A DNA stretch of 64,000 nt, taken from assembly GCF_003171715.1 (NCBI RefSeq), contig NZ_QGHL01000004.1:310001-374000 (forward strand), written 5' to 3'. Positions 8,161 through 15,427 of the stretch are shown piece after piece. The notes under the pieces are model-generated. The model searched no databases, was not told where the DNA came from, and saw only the letters and a list, made by a program, of their open reading frames with translations. Position numbers and translations under genes: made by a program. Positions within the stretch are counted from its first letter, which is position 1; every line of letters begins with the position of its first letter. The stretch is from Novosphingobium meiothermophilum. GTDB taxonomy: Bacteria > Pseudomonadota > Alphaproteobacteria > Sphingomonadales > Sphingomonadaceae.

Positions 8161-10863
8161 TCAGAACGACTTGCGCAGGCTGACCGCGAACAGACGCCCG
8201 ATGGGATCGCTGGCCGTGGCGTCATAGCCGCCGCTGCCGTTGCCGCTGGGCGCAAGGTTCACATAGGGCGGATCGATGTCGAACAGGTTGCGCACCTCAA
8301 GGCTCAGCGCCATGCCCTTCTCGAAGAAGCCCGAAGCGTTGCGGTCGCCGATCCGGTAGGTCAGGTTCAGTTCGATCGGCGTATAGCTCTTCACATTCTG
8401 CCCGCCCGCCGTCAGGTTGTTGAAATAACCGTTGACGTGGTTGGCAAGAATGCGCGCGCTGAACTGCCCGTGATCCCAGGTCACGCTGCCGCGCGCACGG
8501 AACTTCAGCGGGTTGAAGATGAAGTTCAGCCGGTCGATCAGCGGTGCGGTCGGCGTCAGCGCCACGCGGTATTTGGTAAGGTAAGTGCCCGCCAGATTGA
8601 ACGTCAGCGCATCCTCGCTGCCCAGCTCGGCCCGCCAGTTGGCGGTAAAGTCGATGCCGCGCGTGATCGAAACGCCAAGGTTCTGGCTGCGTCCGTCAAC
8701 GAACAGCGTCACGTTGGCCGGGTTGCCGCCGGGGAACGATCCTGCCGCCAGCGTCACGCCCTGCGCCAGAAGCTGCTGCACGCGCGCCGCCGCCGCCGCA
8801 CCGCGCAGGATGATGCCGGTTCCCGCATACTGGTCCTCGGTGCCCAGGATGGCCAGGTTCGAAAGGTTCGCCAGCACCTGGTTCTTGTAGTTCACGTCCC
8901 AGTAGGTCAGCCCGATATGCAGGTTGGGCGCAGGATCGAAGTCCACGCCGACCGACCATGACGTCGCCGTTTCAGGCTTCAGGTCAAGGTTCGGACCCGA
9001 AAGCGCATAGCCCTGAAGCGGCGCGCCTCCGGCCGGGTTCTGATAGGACTGGCCAAACAGGTTGTTGGAATTGCCGTAGATTTCCGGGATCGTCGGTGCG
9101 CGGAACGATGTGCCATAGCTGCCGCGCAGCTTCACCCCGTCCACCGGCATCCAGTTCACCCCGAACTTGGGGTTGGTGGTGCCGCCAACGTCAGAATACT
9201 TGTCGTAACGGACGGCAGCATTGAACTCCAGCCGCCGGAAGCCCGGCACCGCATTTTCCGGCCCGAACACAGGCACGAAGACTTCGCCATAGACCGAATC
9301 CACCTTGCGCCCGAAATTGCGGAACACGATCGGATTGGTCGGTGCGCCGCGGGCGCTGCCCAGCGCCACGATGAAGTCCTGCCGCTCGTAGCCGGTCGCC
9401 AGCTTCACATCGCCGCCCGGAAGCGCAAACAGGCTGCCGTTGAGGCGCGCTTCATACGTGCGCAGGCGGCCGTTGGTGGGGGCAAGGAAGATCTGGTTGG
9501 CAATGCCGTCCAGCACGGCCTGGCTGGTGCGGCCAAGGCCATAGGGATCGAACGCCGTCGCCGGATTGCTGCTGGCCAGCGCCGCGTTCAGCGCGGCATT
9601 GTTCACGCCGTTGTAGGAGCCGGAAAAGTCATTGGTCTTGCCATAGCCGAACAGCGCTTCGGCTTCCCAGTTGGCGGGCAGCTTCACCTTGATGCCCGGC
9701 GTGATCTGCCATGAACGGGCATAACCCGAACTGTCGTTGGCGGGCAGATCGTTGCGGAAGTTGTAGTCCAGCGTATAGCTCGTGCCGGTAAAGCCAGCGG
9801 GCCGCACGAAGAAGGCATTGGTCTGCGGCACCGTCAGCCGCGCATTGGAAAACGCGGACTGGCGATAGAACGACCGCTTGGAATAGAACCCGTCATAGAA
9901 CACTTCCAGCCAGTCGGTCAGCTCATACCGGCCGGTGCTGTTCACCGAATCGTATTTCTGGCGCGGGATCAGGTCCTGATTGTCCAGTTCGTCGCACTTG
10001 TTGAGCGTGCCCGCCACCAGACCGCCAGCCGTGGCCTGCGTCACCCCGGCAGCAGGGATGGCATAGGTCGTGCCATTGGCGTTGATGTTGCCCGGTGCGC
10101 AGCGCACGATGCGGTAGTCTGCGCCGCCGAAGGGGCGCTGGTCGCTGGTGAAGAAGGCCCGGTCATCGCCCGAAAGGTTCGATCGTTCGACATGCTCGTA
10201 GGCCACCATGATCTGCCCGCGCTCGAACACTTTGCCCAGCGCCGCACCCAGCGTGTATTCGTGAAAGTCGCCCCGGCTGCTGATGCCGGCGCGCGCCAGC
10301 ACCTCGCCGCCATCCAGCGAACGGCGCGGAATCAGGTTGACCACGCCCGCCACCGCGTCCGAACCATAGATCGCCGAAGCGCCGTCGGCGATCACTTCCA
10401 CCCGCTCGATGCCCAGCGACGGAATGGTCGAAGGATCGATCGAACGGCTGTTGTTGGTCACGCGGTGCCCATCCACAAGGATCAGCGTGGCATAAGGCCC
10501 GATCCCGCGCAGGTTCACCGAGTTGCCATAGGTGATATTGCCGCTGCCGCCCGATTGCCCGCGCGAGTTCTCCGAAACGCCAAGATCGAAGACCTGCGGG
10601 ATTTCGCGGATCATGCGGTCCACCGTCACCGCGCTCGATGTCTCTATGTCCTTGCGGCCCAGCGTGGTGATGGCCGCGCCCACCGGGGCCTGTCCGCGCA
10701 CGCGGCTGCCGGTCACGATGATTGCCTCATCGGCCGTGGCGGCGCTTTCCGGCGCATCCTGCGGCGCGTCCTGCGCCGCGGCCGCCAGCGGCAGGCCAAG
10801 CGCAATCATGCTGCAACCGATCTGGAAAATGGCCTTCGCGGCCCCTTCGAAACTGCCCTTCAT
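8161..10863 (-). CDS. TonB-dependent outer-membrane receptor
   Basis: 900-residue receptor with a signal peptide (cleaved near ALGLPLAAAAQD), a TonB-box-like EAIIVTGSR, a plug domain (QVFDLGVSENSRGQSGG..., INLRG-type NSVNLRGIGPYATLILVDGHRV, VEVIADGASAIYGSDAVAGVVNLIP) and a 22-stranded barrel ending in the terminal aromatic SLRKSF. This type is the oligosaccharide/small-molecule receptor abundant in sphingomonads, without an iron-siderophore signature. An AAGGAGC ribosome-binding site lies 8-9 nt before the ATG. Placed upstream of the TRAP genes, it would bring the substrate across the outer membrane before TRAP moves it across the inner membrane. Confidence 0.95.
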   Translation of the reverse strand: MKGSFEGAAKAIFQIGCSMIALGLPLAAAAQDAPQDAPESAATADEAIIVTGSRVRGQAPVGAAITTLGRKDIETSSAVTVDRMIREIPQVFDLGVSENSRGQSGGSGNITYGNSVNLRGIGPYATLILVDGHRVTNNSRSIDPSTIPSLGIERVEVIADGASAIYGSDAVAGVVNLIPRRSLDGGEVLARAGISSRGDFHEYTLGAALGKVFERGQIMVAYEHVERSNLSGDDRAFFTSDQRPFGGADYRIVRCAPGNINANGTTYAIPAAGVTQATAGGLVAGTLNKCDELDNQDLIPRQKYDSVNSTGRYELTDWLEVFYDGFYSKRSFYRQSAFSNARLTVPQTNAFFVRPAGFTGTSYTLDYNFRNDLPANDSSGYARSWQITPGIKVKLPANWEAEALFGYGKTNDFSGSYNGVNNAALNAALASSNPATAFDPYGLGRTSQAVLDGIANQIFLAPTNGRLRTYEARLNGSLFALPGGDVKLATGYERQDFIVALGSARGAPTNPIVFRNFGRKVDSVYGEVFVPVFGPENAVPGFRRLEFNAAVRYDKYSDVGGTTNPKFGVNWMPVDGVKLRGSYGTSFRAPTIPEIYGNSNNLFGQSYQNPAGGAPLQGYALSGPNLDLKPETATSWSVGVDFDPAPNLHIGLTYWDVNYKNQVLANLSNLAILGTEDQYAGTGIILRGAAAAARVQQLLAQGVTLAAGSFPGGNPANVTLFVDGRSQNLGVSITRGIDFTANWRAELGSEDALTFNLAGTYLTKYRVALTPTAPLIDRLNFIFNPLKFRARGSVTWDHGQFSARILANHVNGYFNNLTAGGQNVKSYTPIELNLTYRIGDRNASGFFEKGMALSLEVRNLFDIDPPYVNLAPSGNGSGGYDATASDPIGRLFAVSLRKSF

Positions 10864-10939
10864 GTTCCTTGCTCCTTCCCTGAGCCGTCAGATGCGGCTT
10901 CTCGTCTGGTCCAACGTCAATCGCTTCAACAAAACCGCT

Positions 10940-12739
10940 TCACTTCGCCACCGGCAGATCTAGGCGCGTTCCCCGGCCTGCGCCGTAATGCACCGTGATG
11001 ACCGGCGGCCCGCCCTGCGCCATCGCGGCCTGCCGGATTTCGGCAAGGTTGCGCTGGCGCGGATCGGCCCCGGCAATCGTCAGGCGCAGCCGCGCCCCTT
11101 CCGGCACCACGCGCGCCACCGGCGTCATGTCGATGGCAAGGTTCACCACCTGCCCCGGCCGCACCGGCCGCACATCGGCCTTTCGCCCCGGATGGAACGG
11201 CAGGCCCATCGTCTCGTAAGGCGCCTTGCCTTCCATCCGGTGCGCAAGCGCCAGCCGCCCGAAGGCAACGACCTCGGCCTTGCCCGCCCTGTCCACCTGA
11301 TCCAGATAGACAAAGACCTGCGCATCGGTGCGGTCGGCCGAAACCGCCAGATGCGCCACCGGAAAGCCCTCAAGCCTGAGCGGCGCATCCAGCGGCGCAC
11401 TGGTATAGCTCAGGCCATGGGCGTCCATCGGCTTCGCCCAGAAGGCAAAGTATTCGGGGTCGGGCAGGGCGTAATCCACCGTGAAGCGGTCGCTGCCGCG
11501 CTTCGCCGCTGCGCTGCCCGGCATCAGGCTGCCGTCGTTGGCCGAACGCGCCGTGCCGCTGCGCTCGCCGCCCGGATACCATGCCTGCGCCCGGCTGCCT
11601 TCGCCCGGCAACCGGTCGGCCCTTGCATAGCCGCCCGCACCGTCCAGCCCTTCCACCCAGTAGGTCGCGCGCGGCGCCTTATCCATGCCGTTCGCCGCGC
11701 CTTTCAGGTGCAGATCGAAATAGCGGATGATCTCGCCGGTAAAGTCAAAGCCCGGCGGCGGCACGCAGTGGCTGCCCGGACCTGCCAGGAACCGCGATCC
11801 GGCAAGGTTCGCCGCGCTCAGCAGGGCCTGCGCGGTCGGCTCGTCCTGCCAGTTGCTCCAGAAATAGGTGGCAATCCCTGCTCGTCGGATGGCATCGAGG
11901 TAATTGTAGATGCCCACTTCTTCCCAGAACGCATTGCCGGTGAAGGCCGATATGCTGTCCCTGTAGGGCATGCCATACCACAGCGCCGCCATCGGCGTGT
12001 TGGCACTGTGCTCTGCCACTGCCGCGCGCAAAAGGCTCCCGTCCGCATCGGCATCCACCGGAACGCTCGCCAGATCGACCTCCGGCGGTTCGTCGGGCCG
12101 GGTGTTGAACTGCGCCGGAATGCCGCCGCGCCGCACGAAGGCATACTTGTCGAGATCGGACGCGCCCACGAACACCGCCTTCAGCGCAGGCGGCGCGGTG
12201 CTGGCCGTATGGAACGTGGTGCCCCCCAGATAGGAGCAGCCGATCATCCCGACCTTGCCGGTCGAAAAGGGCTGGCGCGCCAGCCATTCCACCAGATCGT
12301 GGCCGTCCATCGCCTCGGTCCGGTCCTGAAAGCCGCGGCGATGGCCAAAGGATGCGCCCTTGCCGCGGATGTCGGCGGTTGCCACCACATAGCCCGCGCG
12401 GATCAGGCTGCGCAGGGCCAGCCGGTCGTTCAGCGCCAGTTCCTCGATCCCGCCGTCCTTGTCGCGGAAACGGGCGCGATAGGGGGTAAAGGCGAAGATC
12501 ACCGGCAGCGGCGCCGCTTCGGCCACTCCGCCCTGCGCCGGACGATAGACGTTCACCGCCAGCCGGGTGCCGTCGCGCACGGGGACATAGGCCGACGTGC
12601 GAACCACATCGGGCCATTCCCGCGCCGCCGTCGTCACGCCGCCCTGCGCCGCCAGCGGTCCCTGCGGCAGCGCTGCGGCCACGCAGGCCATCGCGGCCAG
12701 TGCAAACGGTGCAGCAGCTCTTTTCGCAGAACCCTTCAC
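10940..12739 (-). CDS. Secreted CocE/NonD-type (X-Pro dipeptidyl-peptidase-like) alpha/beta hydrolase
   Basis: 599-residue serine hydrolase. Order of parts: signal peptide (residues 1-31, ending PLAAQGG), alpha/beta-hydrolase domain with YVPVRDGTRLAVNVYRP, ATADIRGKGAS and nucleophile S169 in GMIGCSYLGG, catalytic Asp probably in the NWQDEPTAQALL segment, His in GPGSHCVPP, then the jelly-roll PepX_C domain. Family members hydrolyse esters or amides (cocaine esterase, cephalosporin acylases, glutaryl acylases). Start GTG at 12739 is fixed by AGGAGAAAGG just upstream and by the signal peptide. First gene of the apparent operon, 76 nt before the TonB receptor; it may release the acid that the operon then imports. 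Confidence 0.9.
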   Translation of the reverse strand: MKGSAKRAAAPFALAAMACVAAALPQGPLAAQGGVTTAAREWPDVVRTSAYVPVRDGTRLAVNVYRPAQGGVAEAAPLPVIFAFTPYRARFRDKDGGIEELALNDRLALRSLIRAGYVVATADIRGKGASFGHRRGFQDRTEAMDGHDLVEWLARQPFSTGKVGMIGCSYLGGTTFHTASTAPPALKAVFVGASDLDKYAFVRRGGIPAQFNTRPDEPPEVDLASVPVDADADGSLLRAAVAEHSANTPMAALWYGMPYRDSISAFTGNAFWEEVGIYNYLDAIRRAGIATYFWSNWQDEPTAQALLSAANLAGSRFLAGPGSHCVPPPGFDFTGEIIRYFDLHLKGAANGMDKAPRATYWVEGLDGAGGYARADRLPGEGSRAQAWYPGGERSGTARSANDGSLMPGSAAAKRGSDRFTVDYALPDPEYFAFWAKPMDAHGLSYTSAPLDAPLRLEGFPVAHLAVSADRTDAQVFVYLDQVDRAGKAEVVAFGRLALAHRMEGKAPYETMGLPFHPGRKADVRPVRPGQVVNLAIDMTPVARVVPEGARLRLTIAGADPRQRNLAEIRQAAMAQGGPPVITVHYGAGRGTRLDLPVAK

Positions 12740-12852
12740 GCCTTTCTCCTGGCACCCTTGCAGCGCACCGCACCCCTCGCGGATTCGTTTCCGCAATCTT
12801 TCTGCCTTGTGTGATCCTTCAACTCGCAAGCGCTTACAACCGAAAAATGGCT

Positions 12853-12876
12853 GACGATATTGTTGACAATTTCGTC
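12853..12876. promoter_or_regulatory. Candidate GntR/FCD operator (24-bp dyad)
   Basis: In the divergent region between the hydrolase operon and the GntR gene lies a dyad with arms GACGA-T-ATTGT and ACAAT-T-TCGTC around a central TG; 10 of 11 arm positions are complementary. The core TTGT-TG-ACAA fits the TNGT-N(0-3)-ACNA pattern known for FadR/FCD-type GntR regulators. It lies 44 nt before the GntR start and about 114 nt before the hydrolase start. Binding itself is inference. Confidence 0.6.
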
Positions 12877-12920
12877 GATACCCTTCGATAAGGGACGCTC
12901 CCCCTGTTGGAGAGTGCCCG

Positions 12921-13607
12921 ATGTCCCCTGCGCCCACCCCCACCCTGCCGGGATCGCCGCAGCGCCCGCCCAATGGCCCCGAAATTGCCGACTGGGTGCG
13001 CCAGCGCATCCGCACCGGGCGCTTCGTGCCGGGGCAGCGGCTGGTCGAGGTGGACATCATTCGCCAGACCGGAGCGAGCCGGTCCAAGGTGCGCGAGGCG
13101 CTGAAGCGGCTCGAAGGCGAAGGGCTGGTCCAGATAGAGGAGTTCCGCGGCGCCTCGGTCCGCTCCTCCACGCTGGATGAAGTGCGCCAGATCTACCGCG
13201 CACGCATGGCGCTCGAAGGCATGGCCGCGCACGATTTCACCCTCGGCGCAAGCAGCGCCCTGCTTGATCGGCTGAAAGCGCTTCAGGACCAGCTCGATGC
13301 CAGCGTGCGCGAACGTGCCCCCGATCGCTTCGGGCGGCTCAACAACGAATGGCACCGTCTCATCGTCGAAGGATCGGGCAATCGCGTCATTGCCGATCAC
13401 CTCCAGCGCCTCAACGTGCCGATCCACCGCCTGCTGTTCGAAAGCTTCTACGATGAGGAACGCCTGAAGACCGCCAACGCCGATCACCAGCACATGCTCG
13501 GCCTGATCCTTGCGGGCGATGCCGAAGGCGCCGAACGCGCCATGCGCCGCCACATCGCCGATGGCTTCGAAACGCTCGCCCGGATCGAAAGCGAGTTCTA
13601 CAGCTGA
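12921..13607 (+). CDS. GntR family (FadR/FCD) transcriptional regulator
   Basis: 228-residue regulator. The N-terminal winged helix (about 22-85) contains IRTGRFVPGQRLVEVDI, GASRSKVREALKRLEGEGLV; the C-terminal all-helical FCD ligand domain (about 90-222) holds the metal/ligand-type residues RARMALEGMAA, LNNEWHRLIVEGSGN and DHQHMLGLILAGDAEGAERAMRRHI. A GGAG ribosome-binding site precedes the ATG by about 8 nt. Divergent from the TonB/TRAP/dehydratase operon and next to a matching dyad, so it most likely represses that operon and responds to an organic acid or acyl-CoA. Confidence 0.92.
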   Translation: MSPAPTPTLPGSPQRPPNGPEIADWVRQRIRTGRFVPGQRLVEVDIIRQTGASRSKVREALKRLEGEGLVQIEEFRGASVRSSTLDEVRQIYRARMALEGMAAHDFTLGASSALLDRLKALQDQLDASVRERAPDRFGRLNNEWHRLIVEGSGNRVIADHLQRLNVPIHRLLFESFYDEERLKTANADHQHMLGLILAGDAEGAERAMRRHIADGFETLARIESEFYS

Positions 13608-13623
13608 AGTTCGGGCCCGTCCG

Positions 13624-14829
13624 TCAGGCCCGCTGCATGATCTGCGCCAGCGTCGCCCCGTCCGGGGCGCCAAGAAAGCGGTCGATCCATGCATGGAAAT
13701 GCTGCACCCCGCCCTCGTTGCGGCCGAAGCGCACGCGCGGCAGCAGGCCGGATGCCAGCACTTCCTGCTGATCGCGCGACATCGGCAGGTCCTCCTCGCC
13801 CACCACATGCCCCAGGAAGTCCGACATGGCGCGGGCATCGGCCAGCAGTTCGCCCGCCGGAGGATTCTCGTGCAGGAAGATCTGCACCGTGGTCGATTGG
13901 CCCACCTCGGCGCCCGGAAAAACCTGCGAGATGATGACCCCGCGCCCGCCCTTGTAGAAGCAGTTGATCGAAACGTTGGGGAAGATGATCCATTCCCCGA
14001 ACAGGAGCGATGCCTGCGGCCACTCGCTTTCGGCAATCCCGGCAAGCCCCGCCACGTCGTCCTGTTCCAGCACGTGGTCCGCGCGCGTCAGCAGCCCCAG
14101 CCGCTGGTGCGGGCCGTAATGGAAATACTCGGCCAGATTGCTCATCCCCGGACCGAAGGTGGCGCGGTGCAGCACCGGCAGGTGATAGAACTCCAGATGC
14201 GCGTCGAACGCCAGCTTCCAGTTGGCCCCCTCCAGCGTGCGGCTTTCGAAATGATGCCAGCGCTCGAACCCGAAACCCGCCAGCAGCGCATCGAATCCGC
14301 CCAGAAAGGCATCGAAATCGGGCGCGGCGCCGGGATCGAGAATGGCCCAGATCAGGCCCGCGCGCTCGGTCGTGGGGAAGGCCACAAGGCGGCCTTCCTC
14401 CGCCTCCACCTCGCCAAAGGCTTCACGCGCCGGAATTGCCAGCAGGCTCCCATCCAGCCGGAAACTCCAGGCATGATAAGGGCAGGTCAGCCGCGCTGCG
14501 TGGCCGCATTCGCGCATCAGCCGCGCGCCGCGATGAGTGCAGGCATTGAGGAACGTGCGCACCACGCCATCCTTGCCGCGCACCAGCAGCAGGGGCACCC
14601 CGGCCACGTCCATCACCTTGCAGTCGCCGGGCTGGCGCAGCTCGCACGAAGCCGCCAGCATCAGAGGCGCGCGCCGGAACAGCAGCGTCTTCTCGCGGGC
14701 GAAAAGCGCTGGATCGGTATAGATCGAGGCGGGACGGCTGGCGCACTGCGGCGCCTTGGTGATCGTGCCTGCCTGCAATCGCTCCAGCATGTGCCGGGCA
14801 TCGCCCACCAGCACCTCGCGAACGTCCAT
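13624..14829 (-). CDS. Rieske non-heme iron oxygenase, large (alpha) subunit
   Basis: 401-residue aromatic-ring-hydroxylating-type oxygenase. The N-terminal Rieske [2Fe-2S] domain has C97/H99 in NACTHRGAR and C116/H119 in CPYHAW. The catalytic domain has the mononuclear iron histidines H216 and H221 in HLEFYHLPVLH, preceded by NWKLAFDA. Start chosen at ATG 14829, which has AGGAGAGG upstream; an in-frame start at 14901 has none. It is convergent with the GntR gene (16-nt gap) and has no ferredoxin or reductase gene beside it, so electron partners must be elsewhere. Substrate cannot be inferred; it may belong to the neighbouring catabolic locus. Confidence 0.92.
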   Translation of the reverse strand: MDVREVLVGDARHMLERLQAGTITKAPQCASRPASIYTDPALFAREKTLLFRRAPLMLAASCELRQPGDCKVMDVAGVPLLLVRGKDGVVRTFLNACTHRGARLMRECGHAARLTCPYHAWSFRLDGSLLAIPAREAFGEVEAEEGRLVAFPTTERAGLIWAILDPGAAPDFDAFLGGFDALLAGFGFERWHHFESRTLEGANWKLAFDAHLEFYHLPVLHRATFGPGMSNLAEYFHYGPHQRLGLLTRADHVLEQDDVAGLAGIAESEWPQASLLFGEWIIFPNVSINCFYKGGRGVIISQVFPGAEVGQSTTVQIFLHENPPAGELLADARAMSDFLGHVVGEEDLPMSRDQQEVLASGLLPRVRFGRNEGGVQHFHAWIDRFLGAPDGATLAQIMQRA

Positions 14830-14954
14830 CTGCGGCCTCTCCTGTTCGTCTTGGCCCATGCAGCAAGGACGCAAGGGCATTGCGTCTAACCCTTGCCCCA
14901 TCCCGCACTGGCCGGGAAACTCGGCATTATGGCAGGCAGACCGACGGGTAGGCG

Positions 14955-14986
14955 GTCAGCTTGGCGGGCCGTCAGCTTGGCAGGCC
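14955..14986. repeat. 16-bp tandem duplication at the trmL 3' end
   Basis: Two adjacent copies of GTCAGCTTGGCGGGCC (second copy with A for G at one position) span the trmL stop codon. The minus-strand stop TGA is in the copy nearer trmL and is duplicated just downstream. Confidence 0.75.
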
Positions 14987-15427
14987 GCCGGTCTGGCGCA
15001 GCGCCTCGCCCAGCGCGAGCGCGGTGGAAATCGCAAGGTTGAGCGAGCGCACCTGCGGCCTGATGGGAATGCGCACCCGCGCATCGCAGGCCGCGGCCAC
15101 TTCGGCCGGAACGCCCGCGCTTTCCTTGCCGAACAGCAGCACGTCATCGCGTGCAAAGGCAAAGTCGGGCAGCAGGCAATCGCCCTTGGTGGTGAACAGC
15201 ACCAGCCGCGCCGGGGCGGTTGCTGCGCGGAACGGGGCAAAACCATCGTGGCGCGCGAAGGCCACGTGGTCGATGTAATCCATCGCCGCGCGGCGCACGC
15301 GCCGGTCATCCCAGGCAAAGCCCATCGGCTCGATCAGATCGACATCCACCCCGAAGCACGCGCCCAGCCGCAGCACTGCGCCCACGTTTCCGGCAATTTC
15401 GGGCTCATAAAGCGCAATGCGCATCAT
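14972..15427 (-). CDS. trmL: tRNA (cytidine(34)-2'-O)-methyltransferase TrmL
   Basis: 151-residue SPOUT methyltransferase that 2'-O-methylates the wobble base of tRNA-Leu isoacceptors using SAM. Motifs: IALYEPEIAGNVGAVLRLGACFG at the N-terminus, LFGKESAGVPAEV (motif 2) and IPIRPQVRSLNLAISTALALGEALRQ (motif 3, the knot). Length fits the family. The ATG at 15427 overlaps the glmS stop by 4 nt, so it is co-translated behind glmS. Confidence 0.93.
   Translation of the reverse strand: MMRIALYEPEIAGNVGAVLRLGACFGVDVDLIEPMGFAWDDRRVRRAAMDYIDHVAFARHDGFAPFRAATAPARLVLFTTKGDCLLPDFAFARDDVLLFGKESAGVPAEVAAACDARVRIPIRPQVRSLNLAISTALALGEALRQTGGLPS

Noticed and set aside
10988..12814. 608-codon plus-strand frame opposite the CocE-like hydrolase
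   Set aside because: Antisense shadow without domain features; the minus strand has signal peptide, GCSYLGG nucleophile and ribosome-binding site.
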